From the NCBI GenBank assembly GCA_030015575.1, contig JASDDO010000018.1, forward strand, positions 231,059,138 through 231,123,137: a stretch of 64,000 nucleotides of DNA, written 5' to 3'. This document shows positions 21,590 through 34,618 of this stretch, in pieces (position 1 is the first letter of the stretch; the number at the start of each line of letters is the position of its first letter). The translations under genes were made by a program, and so were the position numbers. This DNA comes from Agapanthus africanus (Eukaryota; Streptophyta; Magnoliopsida; Asparagales; Amaryllidaceae). Below the pieces are notes generated by a model. It searched no databases. It worked only from the letters and a program-made list of their open reading frames with translations, and was not told where the DNA came from.

Positions 21590-23291
21590 AATACCCCCAA
21601 ATTTATCATTTGTTCGTCCCGAGCAAAGCCAATTTATTCACAAAAAATTCCTACCCTCACTTTCGCAAGGAACGCGATTGCACTGAGCATGTGCAACAAG
21701 CCATTAAACCTCTAGGTGTCCCTAGTAGGAGGAGTGTTGTCTCCTGAGGGTTTTCAGCGGATACTACCCACAAAATCCGGTCAAGCTAGTTTTGCAAAAT
21801 AATTATGATTCAAACCTAAAGGTTTTGTTTCAGAAAATAACAATTCTATTATCCTAAGTCTAGACTATCGAACCTTTATTTTTCACACCTCGCTTTTTAT
21901 TTAACTTAAGATTTTATATGTCTTTACGTGCAGTGCAAATAGTGTCATTAAGTTCCAGAAGGGTCGATTAAAGTCATCATGTCACACAATAAAGCCCAGA
22001 TAAAAATTTTAAAAGGATCAGATAAGTTTTATAAAGAGTTAAGCATTTTTCAAGTTTCATTTTCCAGTAAAGTTTCAACTTCAGAATTTCTATCTTCCCT
22101 AACAGGAAACTAGGTCTTATTTATCACTCCACTTTTTTCTTGTTTTCATTTCATACAAACCTCTGTGAACGTGCAATAGTCTTTATCATAGAATAAAACC
22201 TTCATATCTCCTCTAGAAATATTTTTTATAAAATCTTGTCTTTTGTCAAGATTATTCTCACACAAAGAACCGTTAGGAATTTTAACTCGGAGAGAACACT
22301 TCCTTGACTTTGTTTTAATCTGGACTTTCTAGGCTTCTTAACGAGCTTTGGGCCAATGCATCCAAACCAGTTGGCTTTAGGGCATTAGGTGCAGAGACAC
22401 CCCAGCGGACTTAATTACTCAAGTTACCTAGGCCCAAAAACAAAAGACAATTTAGCGTGAAAATCATGATGATTCAATGCGAATGGAGATATAACCGGCA
22501 GTTCAGTTATTTTTTTTGGATAAAAGACGTGTTTAGTGGGTTAGGTGTACAATCATTCCAATCAAGTTCCAGATGGGTTATTTTTCAGACTTAGTTCTAA
22601 TTAAGGCATCAAAAACATTCCTTCATATTCGCTTCACTTCATAAACTATTCTTGATATTACTTATTTCAGAACAAACTTATATGATCCTCAGAAAATCAT
22701 TTATCCATTTAAAAGTTTTTAGACATAAAAGACTAGTCATCTAATTTCCAAAACTCACGACACGTGTAGTGTGATGTAAAGACGTATATCAGCTATAGTT
22801 AACTTCAAAGGAGAGTTATCTTTCAGGTTTTCAAAATCTAAAAATAAGATTTAGTTATTCTTATCTTATCACACAAAAACCGTCGAAGTGTTGAATCAGA
22901 GTTCTCCCACTAGCTAACTTGACGAAAAAGTTTTTAGGTTTTTAGAAAATTTTCTGATTTTTATGGATTTTATGGATTTTAGTATGCAGAGGCAAAATAT
23001 ACATATGAATGCGAAGGTTAGATATGCGTACCGAGCGTAACCCCAAACTTGAACTGGACAGTGTCCTCACTGTCGTTGCATGAAGAGATCATTGAAGGGT
23101 CAAAATTGTCGGTTAGATATACACAAATTTTTTTTGTTTTAGTGTTTTTAAAGAAAAGAAAAATAGCAAAAATGGAAAAGAATATCCATAAATATATACA
23201 AAAATGGTATATACATACCCCCAAACTTATTTGGAATAGTGTCTACTGTTCTTGGCTGGATAACCGAAGTTTGGTTGTAGGCAGAGGAAGA
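21590..23291 (-). other. Athila 3' untranslated region with purine-tract-like repeats
   Basis: No coding frame of note between the pol stop and the 3' LTR. The purine tract next to the LTR reads AAATTTGGGGGTAT on minus (21590-21603). Two similar tracts lie just after pol: AAGTTTGGGGGTATG (23214-23228) and AAGTTTGGGGTTA (23038-23050). An env-like third gene, present in some Athila elements, is absent or eroded. Confidence 0.7.
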
Positions 23292-26200
23292 TTATGCAGG
23301 GTAAACCTGCTCCTGTAAGACCAGGAGCTCCTCTGTTGGTTTGGCGCTAAGGTACGGTTTAAGTCGGTGTCCGTTTACTTTGAAAAATGAACCATCCTTT
23401 GGATTCTCCAAATCCACAGCGCCATGCGGATACACATTCCGCACAAAATACGGCCCTTTCCAGCGAGATCTGAGCTTTCCAGGATGGAAGTGTAGCCGGG
23501 TGTCGTAAAGCAGTACCTGTTGACCAGGTACGAAAGTTTTGCGCAAAAGGTGTTTATCGTGAAACACCTTCGTTCGATTTTTAACGACAACGGCGTTATC
23601 GTAAGCCTCATCCCTAAGCTCGCTTAATTCGTTCAACTGCAGCTTCCGATGGCTGCCCGCATCTTCGAGAGACAGATTCAATTCTTTTATCGCCCAAAAT
23701 GCGTGATGCTCTATTTCGACAGGGAGGTGGCAAGCTTTTCCGAACACAAGCCGATAGGAAGACATGCCAAGATCGGTCTTATAAGCAGTTCGAAATGCCC
23801 AAAGGGCATCAGTGAGTTTCAGCGACCAATCCTTACGGTTCTTGGAAACTGTCTTCTCCAGTATCTGCTTGATTTGCCGATTTGAAACTTCGGCCTGCCC
23901 ACAGGTTTGGGGGTGGTAGGGCATAGATAGCTTATTATTTATCGAATATTTCCGCATCAAGGCCTCGAAAGTCTTATTGCAGAAATGAGTTCCATTGTCG
24001 CTAATGATCGCTCGGGTGTTCCCAAAACGGGAGAAAATGTTTCCTTAAGAAACCTAACGACAACCTTGTTGTCGTTAGTCTGGCTGGGCACAGCCTCGAC
24101 CAACTTAGAGACGTAATCAACAGCGAGAAGGATGTACAAGTTCCTGAAAGAGCTGAGAAACGGCCCCATGAAATCTATCGCCCAAACGTCGAAAATCTCC
24201 ACAACCAAGATTGGTTGGAGCGGCATCTCGTTCCTCCGGGATATCCGGCCTAAGTGTTGGCACCAGGAGCAAGTCTTTCAATAGTCATGAGCGTCTTTGA
24301 AGAGTTGTGGCCAGTAGAAACCACACTGCAAGATCATCTCAGCTGTCTTTCTGGGGACAAAATGCCCGCCACATGCTTGATCGTGGCAAAATGACAGCAC
24401 ACTCTTGAATTCATCGTCAGTGACACACCGACGAATAATCTGGTCGGGACAGTACTTGAACAGATAGGGTTCGTCCCAGTAAAAGTGTTTTACTTGGGAT
24501 AAGAAGCGAAGTCTGTCCTGACTTGACCATTCAGTCGGTAGTAATCATGTGGCCAAATAATTCACAATATCTGCGAACCAGGGTTCGCAAGATACAGTCA
24601 AGAGCTGTTCATCCGGGAAAACGTCGTTGATCGAAATTTGAAGCGACGGCGAAGAAGGAAGTCGTGAGAGATGGTCGGCGACTACATTTTCACATCTTCT
24701 TTTGTCCTTGATGACAAGGTCAAACTCTTGAAGCAAGAGGATCCAACGTATTAGCCGGGATTTTGCATCTTTCTTCGCAAAAAGATGGCGCAGAGCAGAA
24801 TGGTCAGTGTAGACAATGACTGGAGAGCCGATGAGGTAGGGCCTGAACTTTTCTAAAGCAAATACAATAGCTAAGAATTCCTTCTCAGTTGTTGTATAAT
24901 TCAGTTGGGCGTCGTTCAGGGTTCGTCTAGCATAATAGATTACGTGCGGCATCTTGTTGATGTGTTGTCCAAGGACAGCACCAATGGCAAAGTCGGATGC
25001 ATCGCACATAATCTCAAATGGGTGTGTCCTGTCAGGTGAAGAAAGAACGGGAGCAGAAGTGAGTGAGCTTTTTAATGACTCGAACACAGTCACACAGCTC
25101 GAGTTGAATTCGAATGGCATGTCCTTGGCCAGTAGAAGAGTGAAGGGCCTAGCAATCTTGCTAAAGTCCTTGATGAACCGTCTATAGAAACCGGCATGGC
25201 CAAGGAAGGCTCGGATGTCTCTGACGCATCTGGGAGGAGGGAGATTGGAAATGACCTCAATCTTCGCTTTGTCAACCTCTATGACATTTTGCGAAATGAT
25301 ATGTCCTAAGACAATACCTTCGCGCACCATGAAGTGGCACTTCTCCCAATTCAATGTGCGGTTCTTGTCCTTACATCGGGTAAGGACAGCGTCAAGATGA
25401 AGCAAACACTCGTTAAAGGAATCGCCGAAGATGGAGAAATCGTCCATGAAGATCTCCAGGAATTTCTCCACCATGTCTTAGAAGATTCCCATCATACACC
25501 GCTGGAAGGTAGCGGGCGCATTGCATAACCCAAAGGGCATGCGACGATATGCAAACGTGCCAAAAGGACAAGTGAATGTGGTCTTGTCTTGGTCTTTTTC
25601 GGCGATGGGAATCTGATTATAGCCGGAGTAGCCATCAAGAAAGCAGTAGTACTCGTGTCCGGCCAATCGTTCAAGCATTTGGTCAATGAAAGGTAGCGGA
25701 AAGTGGTCCTTCCGCGTTGTGGCGTTGAGTTTTCTGTAATCGATGCATACTCGCCACCCAGTTTAGGTGCGAGTAGGGATTAACTCGTTCGCCTCGTTGG
25801 TTATGACCGTTATGCCTGATTTCTTGGGGACAACGTGAATGGGGCTAACCCACTGGCTATCAGAGATAGGGTAAATGATACCACTATTTAGACACTTTAC
25901 GATCTCCTTTTTCACAGCCTCCTTCATGACTGGGTTGAGTCGCCTTTGTAGATCCCTGGCTGGTTTGGCATCATCCATCAGATGAATGTGATGTTCAACG
26001 ATCAGGGGACTAATCCTCTTGATGTCCGCCATGGACCAGCCAAAAGCTTGCCTATTGCTGTTCAAGACCGCAAGAAGGGCTTTCTCTTGCTCTGGAGCTA
26101 GAGAAGCCGAGATGATACCAGGGAGGGTCTCGTTCTCACCCAAGTAAGCGTACTTAAGGTGAGACGACAAAGGCTTGAGTTCGAGCGTTGGAAGTGAAAT

Positions 26201-28013
26201 GATTGAAGGCAAGATTGGTGAAAAGGTCTCGAACTCAAAGGATTCCAGCAAAGGTTCAAAACGAGTGTAAGCGACCGAGTTGGATGGTTCAGGTAACTCA
26301 TCCGGAAATTCGAAGGATTCAAACTCGGATGGTGAGTGGCTAAGATCGTTCGAGAATGTGAAACACTCGTAGTCATTGTCGAGCGCAGAAACAGTAGCAG
26401 GTTCGAAGAGGAACGCACTAGTGGCGTTAAAGTTATCGTGATCAAACAAAAACTCCTCGAATTCACACTCTTCTGGGGTGATCTCCTTGATTAAGCAAAC
26501 GTCTAGTATATTAGCATTAGGTTCAGAGGGCTGATTCCCCAACCTAAAAATGTTGAGTTGAATTGTCATGTTTCCAAAAGATAGGTACATCGAACCATTT
26601 CGACAATTGATCACAGCATTTGAGGTTGCAAGGAATAGGCGACCGAGTATCACCGGAATTTGATTCCGGGGGTTAGCTACAGGCTGTGTGTCTAAAACAA
26701 TGAAGTCAACAGGGAATATGAATTCCCCAACCTTGATTAACACATCCTCTAGCTCACCCCTAGGATGGGTGATCGATCGGTCGGCCATTTGGAGAGTGCA
26801 GTGTGTGGGTTTCAACTCTCCTACACCTAGTTGCTCATATACTGAGTACGGAAGCAGGTTAACACTGGCACCAAGATCTAATAGTGCGCGGTTGATGTTC
26901 TTATCCCCAATGGTAAAAGAAATCGTAGGACAGCTAGGGTCCTTTCGTTTTTGAGGTAAAGAGTGGGTAAGAGCATCACTCACAACACTAGCCAAGAAAA
27001 CTTTCTTTGGTACCTGAGACTTCCTCTTTTTCGTGCACAAGTCCTTTAAGATTTTTGCGTAGGACGGGACTTGTTGGACAACATCTAAAAGGGGAATGTT
27101 TATATTAACCTGCTTAAACAACTCCAGAATCTTCTCCATTTGTGGATTTTGTTTATTGGACCTCAACCGGTTTGGAAATGGAACGTTTTTAAAATTGGTT
27201 GAGTCCAATGCTTGTGGAGGAAATTGTGGAGCTGGAACGGATCCCAGAGCTAGTGTTTTCGTGGAGTGAGAAGTTGGTCCGTTTAGAGCAGAAGAAGAGG
27301 AAGAGCCTTTTAAAGAGTGGAGAATAGGCTCAGAAGACCAAGAAGCAGAAGAAGAAGAAGAAGAAGAAGCAGAAGCAGAAGCGGCCACGGTGTCATCATC
27401 GATACGTGTGCCAATGTTGTTTTGCAGCATCCTTCCCGATCTCAATGTAGTCATGGCACTCACATTATGGTTCTGTTGTTCAATAGCAACATGTACGTTA
27501 TATGGGTGACCGGGATTTGGGAGTGGCTGGGACGGGAGCTTCCCCTTCTCTCGCTCGCTTAAGGCCGCATTAAGTTGTGCAATCTGGGCTTCGATAGTCT
27601 TGATGCTTTGCCCGTGTGCAGCAGTGTGTTGCACCAACAACTGAATTGAAGACTGGATGTTTGCGGTGGATTATGTCGATTGTTTAACGAACGCCTCCAG
27701 ACTTCGTTCTAGCGAGGAAACCTTATCGTTGTTTGATGGAACAAAGTTATTCTGCAGAAAAGAATTGTTGGGTGCAAAGTTGTTCGTCTGATTTTGAAAA
27801 GGTTGGGGTTTGAAGGGCTGCTGAAACTGATGTTGAGTTTGTTGTTGCGTTTGTTGTTGCGGAGGAGGGGGCCTTTGGAAATTGTTGCCTTGGAATTGAT
27901 TCTGATTGCGATTCTAGGAGAAATTAGGGTGGTTCCTCCAACCGGGATTGTAGGTGGAAGAGTATGGATCATTTCTTGGTCTTTGCTGAAATGCAGCATT
28001 AACTTGATCCTGT
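23292..28013 (-). pseudogene. Athila pol region (protease, RT, RNase H, integrase), multiply interrupted
   Basis: Translation in the gag frame continues through a Gln-rich linker and a Ser-rich tract into a protease with the Athila-type DLGAS motif (about 26880), then RT (FMDDFSIFG near 25440), RNase H ([31 protein letters not shown]), the integrase zinc finger (CSWCQHLG, 24260) and core (WAIDFMGPF; the C-terminal part from 23960 with [11 protein letters not shown]). In-frame stops include 27914-27916, 27671-27673, 25763-25765, 25478-25480, 24545-24547 and 24278-24280; a one-base loss occurs near 24035-24045 in the integrase core. Several are single-base changes of conserved codons. The family makes its own replication enzymes, but this copy cannot without readthrough. 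Confidence 0.92.
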
Positions 28014-29172
28014 CCTTAAGATGGTGGATTGTAAGGACACTCTTCGGTTAAGTGAGAAGGATCGGAACAACAAGCACAAATGGTACGAAGGGGAAGAACA
28101 GGGGCAGGTGCTGGAGATGAAAATTTGCTCTCTATCGCTTCAATTTTTCTCGTTATTACATCCATTTCAGGTTTCATTGCAATAGAGACATCGAGTTGGT
28201 GAATTCCTACCCTAGACTGACCGGTAGAAGTGGAGGTAGAAGAAGAAGAAGACGGTCTGGTGCTCTCCCATTGTAGCGTTTGTTCCGCAAGGTCGTCGAA
28301 GAATTGCCACGCTTCCTCGTCAGATTTCGATAGGAAGTGGCCCTGACAAATGGTTTCCAACAACTGCTTGGTTGCTGGGTTCAGGCCCTCGTATAAGGTT
28401 TGGCAAAGTTGCCATTTCTCGATACCATGGTGAGGGCACAGAACAAGAAGGTCTTTATACCGGTCAAAGCACTTCCAGAAGGGTTCAGTAGGAAGCTGGG
28501 AGAATTGATTGATTTCGTTACGGATCCTCGCGGTTTTATGATTCGGATAGAATTTCTTGAGAAACGCTTTCACAAACTCGTCCCAACTAGTTAAGGAGTG
28601 GGAAGCGGTGCTATACAGCCATTTTTCAGCAAGATCGCACAAAGTGAACGGAATGACCCGTAGCCGTATAGCATCGTCCAACAGCTGTGTCGTTTTCATC
28701 ATGGCACAAACATTTTGAAACTTGTTGATGAAGATATAGGCATCTTCAGATTCAAGCCCATGAAATTTTGGAAGCATGTTAATGAAGTGGGGCTTAATTT
28801 CAAAATTATCCCCATTGGCCGGTGGAAGGGAAGTGCAGAACGGGTGGGATAGAAATGATCCTGGAGCGTGATTCGCTGTGGCGCTACGACAGGCGGTGGT
28901 GGTGGGTTATTCGCATCCAAAGGAGGTCGAATCAATCCCGGGGGAGTTGTAAGGATGTTTGGATTAAATACTGACATCGCGGAAGAAGAGGTTGGTGATG
29001 GTGAAGGTGAGGATGTATGAACAGAATTCCGGTCAACGTCGGAGTTGGCCGGCAAAGGTAAGGGTGAATGAGGCGTGGACGGAGTGTCGACGTCTGAGTC
29101 GATCGCGTAGTCGGTAGCGACTAACGTAACACGGACTAGGCGGGCGCTAGTGTCCCGAGTCTAAGCGGACAT
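28014..29172 (-). pseudogene. Athila gag (capsid/nucleocapsid), broken
   Basis: The likely ATG is at 29170-29172, followed by TAG as the fourth codon (29161-29163). A Pro/Ser-rich N-terminus (to 28830) loses frame near 28825-28835, and the capsid resumes with NMLPKFHGLESEDAYIFINK. Typical Athila gag motifs follow: WDEFVKAFLKKFYP and YEGLNPATKQLLETICQG. Near the C-terminus there is a CCHC zinc knuckle, CACCSDPSHLTEEC (about 28040-28080). The frame ends at TAA (28016-28018), where the family usually continues into pol, so this is probably a nonsense mutation of a Tyr codon, not a true gag terminus. Confidence 0.88.
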
Positions 29173-29768
29173 ACACTAAACGAGTTTAGTATAGTCAAAG
29201 CGGAGAAGGTGAGGGTAAGAAAACGTCAATGGAGAAATACGATGGGTGGTGGGTGAAAAAATGGGATTTTGGTGACAAAGGGCAAGTTTTTATAAAAGTT
29301 TTTGGTTTTGTGTTTTTTTTTAGAAAGAGCTTTACAGAAATATGTACGGACTTACGGCTTCAAGCAATAACAAACAAGATATGCACAATCACACCTTGAT
29401 CTAGGGTCACCTAGGTCAGCTAAACATCTCCTAACTGTTCCAAAGGGCTAGAAATAGGACCCTAAACCGCCTCTTCTCCGCCAATTGCGGCCAGGTAAGT
29501 GCCAGGTAAGTGGGAGGCTCCCCACTACGTAAGTAGTGGTCCTAATTAAGTAACCACTTGCCTTGGACACACTTGCCTAGACACCGCAAAGTCAGGATAG
29601 GATAAACGGCCGATGCCTTTAACTAGTCCTCTGTCCTATTGAGCGCGAAGTCCTTAGAGCTGAGTCTAGTATTTTTTAATTAACAATGGTCAATGCATAT
29701 GCTTTTTGTGATTTCTGGGGTCCTGGGAAGGGTGATGAAATCCCCACCCAATCCGGATTGGTTTCAAG

Positions 29769-31986
29769 TGTAGGGATCCTAGGCACTCTCAAGAGGTCTC
29801 ACAAGGCATCAACCATGCCAATTTCAAATTTTACGGGTGCCGAGAAACCCTAATACGGATCGTTAACTAGAATTTTAGGCGAAAAGAGCAACTAGTTAAC
29901 AACTTAACTAAAAGAACGGAAATACAACCTTTGTAGATCCGGTCCTCCATCTCCATAGCTCCGCAATGACGTCTCCTCGCTGTCCAAATCGAATCCCGGG
30001 CTCTAGCGTCGGCTTCATCGGAGAAATGGGCGGGCTAGGTCATCGACTACGATGCCGAAGATGATCTACGTCGAGGCATCACAAGATCAAGCTCCCACTT
30101 CACCAAGTCATGAAACTTGTGAAGAAAACACCCTATACTACTTGGCAAGAGGTAGAGGATGAAGAAATAGGAGGTGGGTTCACTTTAGAATTGGATTTCT
30201 CACGTGATTTCTTCACTTGCCATTGATGGAGGCAAGCTTCTTCTTGAAGAAGAAGAAGAAGATGAAGATGAATATTATGATAAGTTAATTTAAAATAGAA
30301 AAGAAAAGCAATACTTATCATATACAAACCATGGTTTAGTGTAGAGATTTAACTAAGGTTATATGAATGGTTAGGGTTAAAACAAGAAGACAAAATGGTC
30401 TCTTGGTCAAAGCTTCATGAAGCTTCAACAAGCTTCATGAAAGAAACAAAGAAAGAAACCATTTTGTTCAATAACTTTTCCATAATAAATAAATGAATAA
30501 ATAGATATGAAAAACAAAACCCTAACCATTTAAATAACCATGGTTTAATCTTTACACAAAACTTAAGTAAGAATGTATCATCAAACATGATACAATCAAG
30601 TGCACAAAAGTATATCACATATACAACTTGGACAATCCAAGTGAGAAAATCCATTTAAAATGAACCAATACTAGTTAATGCAAAGTAATATATCAAATAT
30701 ATAATTATGCATTAAATCATTAAATCAACACTTGATTTAACGATCCGGTCATATCGCATATAACCGACTAATATTCAATGTATCGGCTTATCGAATCAAT
30801 CCTTGATTCGATAACTAGGTTATATCGCATACAACCATTCGATACATTCATCGCGAGAATGAAATACGGTATCACATACACGCATTATTCTCGGTCCCGC
30901 ACATATTTCATATGCGCTCCTATTTCGTTTCGCTTGAGCCAGGAAACCTCTGTGTAGGACTCTAAAGACTCGTCAATACGCCGGCAGCAGGTGATGATCA
31001 TATCAAACACCCACAAGCCGCAAGCGGTCTGCTAAACGTAACGGCCACCCAGGTATTGAGCGATCAGAAGATCGACGAGCAAGCCCGCTCACACTCCTGT
31101 GAATCCAACCAGTAACACTTACCGTACAGTCCGGTCTGTTCGTCTGATATGTCGCATATCTCTCCTAGGGGTGGTAAACGTCAGACCCCAATAGCTCGAT
31201 AAGTCGTGTCGATATGAGGTCTATAACAATTCGAGAAACTACTGATAACACTTACCAGTAAATCTCAGCAACCCTGGCCAGGGATTTCCGGTTATAGCCA
31301 ATCGAACACAGCGCAACATCAACTCCCTATACCGGGAGAGACGAATCCCCTCCTATCGCTCATTGCCTCCATGTGACTCGGGACTGTACCCAAAAACCAC
31401 CGTTTTGCACGCCCTCTTGGACGTGGTAAGGTGGAAATCAAAGTACAGTGGGAACCACACAAGACTCTATGACGATCTCGGGTCAACAGACTACTCTGTA
31501 CCAGTGTCACCAGAGAACTGCCATCTGACGTAAGGTATAATACCATCTGGGAGTTCTCGGCGAGTCAGTCCAGTGTACCCAGTCTCCACTGAGCACCCGT
31601 ATATCATCTCTGATGTCAAACACCAATGGATATGGGATCATCCATCGCCCATCTGTATGGGTCGAGAAGGTATACGCTAGTCTACTCTGGTATATCGATG
31701 CCCCGTCTCGATACACCCACGACTAGGGACCTTGAAGGATGTACTCATAGACTACCATGTCCCCACTAGTATGATCCGCATCATAGTCTAGGTAGTCAAG
31801 TACACATCCTAAGGGCTTTACCAACATGTAACAGAGAGACAATCAGTGTACACGTTAAGGTAAAGATCAACCAGATAGCATACTATCATGTCGAGCAAGA
31901 AAGTCCTCGCTATATATGTCCCAGCATCCACTACAATATACATCCAATGTACAGTAATGGCCTCTAGGGCATACATATAACTAACA
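29769..31986 (-). mobile_element. Solo Copia LTR (2.2 kb) with perfect 5-bp target duplication
   Basis: Reads TGTTAGTTATATGTATGCCC...GGATCCCTACA on minus, flanked by TCAAG at 29764-29768 and 31987-31991. It is homologous to the Copia A LTR along most of its length. No PBS or coding region is attached, so it is the product of LTR-LTR recombination. It lies in the Athila leader, so it post-dates the Athila insertion or its parent. Confidence 0.92.
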
Positions 31987-32612
31987 TCAAGGCCATTAAA
32001 GTCCGTTTTAATAAATGCAAAGCAGTAACAAATCAACTGCAATCAATTTTTATTTTTTTAGCGCGGCGCAAAGAATCCTGCACAAAAACAATTTATTGGA
32101 AGGGGGAAGAGAGTTTGCGAAAAGAATGCTGCAGAAAACACAGTTCAGTGGAGTTCAGAGGAGTGGGGGAGAGAAGAGAAAGACTTACAGACAATTTGGC
32201 ACCCTGAAGGCACCAAACGGCCGCGGTTCCGAGGCCTAGGCTTGCTTATGCCGCGGTTCCGCGGCAGTAAGGGGGCTTTGGGGCTTCAAAAATTTTGTAG
32301 ATCCTTCTTTTGCTGTCCTCTTCTTGCCTGGATTTCCTGAATTTTGATTTGCTCACTGTATCTGCTCTAGATTTTTACAGTAGATCGTTAGCTTCGTCTT
32401 GATCCGTCGCGGTGTAGCCGCGAGATATGGGTCTAACTTTCCACGTCTTTGGCACTGAACTCGACTGTCTTTTTATCCTGCGCACTTGCACAAAAACTAA
32501 TCAAAAATAACAAGATGGTTTTTTACAATGTATATTTTTTTTGTTTACTTTTTCGGTTATATTTATATTCACAAATTAACCCGAAATTACACAAAGAAAT
32601 AAACTACCGTCT

Positions 32613-32629
32613 CCCCGGCAACGGCGCCA
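32613..32629 (-). other. Athila primer-binding site (tRNA-Asp)
   Basis: On minus, TGGCGCCGTTGCCGGGG begins two bases after the LTR end CAATCA. It is complementary to the 3' end of plant tRNA-Asp, the usual Athila primer. Confidence 0.88.
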
Positions 32630-32631
32630 TT

Positions 32632-34215
32632 TGATTGTTATAGTTTTTGCGTGCTTAGTTAATTACCGCAATCAAGACGGTTTCGCTTGTAGCTAGCCGG
32701 TTGAGTACGGATCGTCCGCAGGGAGATGGGAATCTTTTTCTATGTGTTTTAACGAGTTAAGTCCAAATGTCCAGATTTGTTTGTGATTAACTATGTGCTA
32801 AAATGATATGTAAAGAGAGCTTGTTAGGGTTAGGATTAAGTTAGTTTGAGTTAGGAGTCGCTCACTTCTTTCGTTGCCGCTCTTAAAATCGGTGTTACGG
32901 TAATCGGCAACAACGGGGATTAGCACGACTAGGAAGGAACTTGCTAGTATAATCTAGGCTTCCCAACGCATAAGTTCTTCCTTTTGGTGCTTGTCCGTCC
33001 GTTCTTGGCTTTTATCCTTAACCTCCGGTTAATTTAACCACAACCGGTCTCACTACGGAATCACCGCTATCATGTAGGATAGGGTGCAGTAGGGAGCGGA
33101 TTGTGGTTCAATTAACGGGAGTCCGATTTTAAGATGTTGGCAAGGAAAGAGTGAGAGAGATTTCCTTCTCTCAAACTTTCCTTATCCTACCCTAACAAGT
33201 ATGAAAACTACTCACCCATTATAAGGAAAAGAAAATAAAACAAAGAAGGAAGATAGAAAGAAAGAGGTTATAAGATTACAACTAGCTATTTGCGACCTCA
33301 CCTTGGTAAGAATCAAGCGTAAGCATCATGGTTCTGTAAGGATAAAGAAAAAGAGATCAAGAAAGAAACAAATAGCAAATAACAATAACTAGATTAGCAA
33401 AGGAAAATTACAAGCAATTTATAATTAATAACATAACAAGAACAAGACAAGCATGATAATAAAAAGAACTCCTTTATTCATTCATCACTCACAAAAGCTC
33501 AATACAAGTTTTTAATGGAGAAGAGATGAGAGGAAGAAGAAGAACATCACATGTATTCTAAAATCTAAATTCAAAAATAAGCATACTTGGCTTTGGCAAG
33601 TTCTGGACTATTTATAGGCAGGGAGCTGGAAACATAGGGCAACATTCTGACCCTTCATGAAAAGACCAAATTACCCCTAAAAAATATACTTCTGAGGAGG
33701 CCGTACGTCCGCATTTCCGTGGCCTAAGCATGCTTATGCCGCGGAAACGCGGCCATTTGGAGTAGTTGGCCCCTCGAATTTTTTGTGCTTCTTAGTGTTG
33801 ATGTTTGGATCAGTTTGGTACACTTTGTTTCTCAGAATCTCTCCACATTTCTTCCAAATTTGCAGCAGGTCAAAAGGTGATTTGATGTGGATCTTTTGCC
33901 ATGATTTTCTCAAGCTCCTCATAGGTATGTTGGATCTTGTGTTGCCATTGAGCTTTGTGCATGAAAAAGACATTGATTTGCCATTTTATCTCTTTAAACT
34001 GGTGTGCGGTAACATACGTATAGAGAGCGGAGACCCGTGATTTATCTGTGGTTGGCAGTAATCCGGATTTTGTCGTGCTTTTCCATGAGTTTCACCGTTT
34101 AGAGCCGAGAACATGTATCCTGCAATTGACTAGCAAACACGGCTCAAGAGTACCTACCGATAAGCAATGTGATAAAAATTGGGCGGTATAAAAATGCAAA
34201 AATCTGATATGAACA
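32632..34215 (-). repeat. Athila 5' LTR
   Basis: Partner of 20005-21589, 1584 bp. On minus it begins TGTTCATATCAG and ends AACAATCA next to the tRNA-Asp PBS. It carries the GC-rich palindrome at 33710-33757. Confidence 0.92.
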
Positions 34216-34618
34216 GCGGGACGTACATATTAAACAAAGGATAAGTATATATATAGTTATTTTCTTACAATAGACATCCGCCACTGTGGCGCGATGCGCG
34301 CATCGCACAGCAACATGAAAGGTTTGGCATGCATTTCCTTCAGATGTTTACATGTATAGTTTTCATTTATATCATATTGGTTTTCGTATTGGATTTGACA
34401 TTTGTGTTTTCACCATGACTCCGATGATTGAGAGATGCTTGACGGAGTTTTGATTTGGAGTTATCTGCTCATTGTTCATGTGCATGCATTGCGCTATGAT
34501 GCGTCTTATGTATTGATGATTTCGGAGCCCCGATGACTTGGACTTTTTACTGAAATATTTTAGTATTTGAGGGGTTTAAATTTAAATTCGGGGACTGAAT
34601 TTTTTAAAGGGGGAAGAT
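34216..34618 (+). mobile_element. NA2 internal region, second segment, with polypurine tract
   Basis: Continues NA2 after the Athila insertion. It aligns with NA1 920-1252, including TTCGGAGCCCCGATGACTTG and the purine tract AAAGGGGGAAGA (34606-34617) immediately before the 3' LTR. Confidence 0.85.

Larger units (their letters stand above)
29173..32631 (-). other. Athila leader, interrupted by a solo LTR
   Basis: Non-coding sequence between PBS and gag: 31992-32631 and 29173-29763 are Athila, separated by the solo Copia LTR and its TCAAG duplication. The 32218-32266 part carries CCGCGG palindromes like those in the LTR. No other feature seen. Confidence 0.7.
20005..34215 (-). mobile_element. 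Athila-type Ty3/Gypsy retrotransposon, complete but degenerate
   Basis: LTRs of 1585 and 1584 bp bound the element, with a tRNA-Asp PBS beside the right LTR and a purine tract beside the left, so it reads on minus. Flanks GTGGG (20000-20004) and GCGGG (34216-34220) are a 4-of-5 target-site duplication. Without it, the flanking NA2 sequence becomes continuous and matches NA1 near 920. The internal region encodes one gag-pol broken by many stops, plus a solo Copia LTR in its leader. No env-like frame is visible between pol and the 3' LTR. Confidence 0.93.

Noticed and set aside
21590-23291. Athila env-like third gene
   Set aside because: No sizeable minus-strand frame and no signal-peptide or transmembrane pattern between pol and the 3' LTR.
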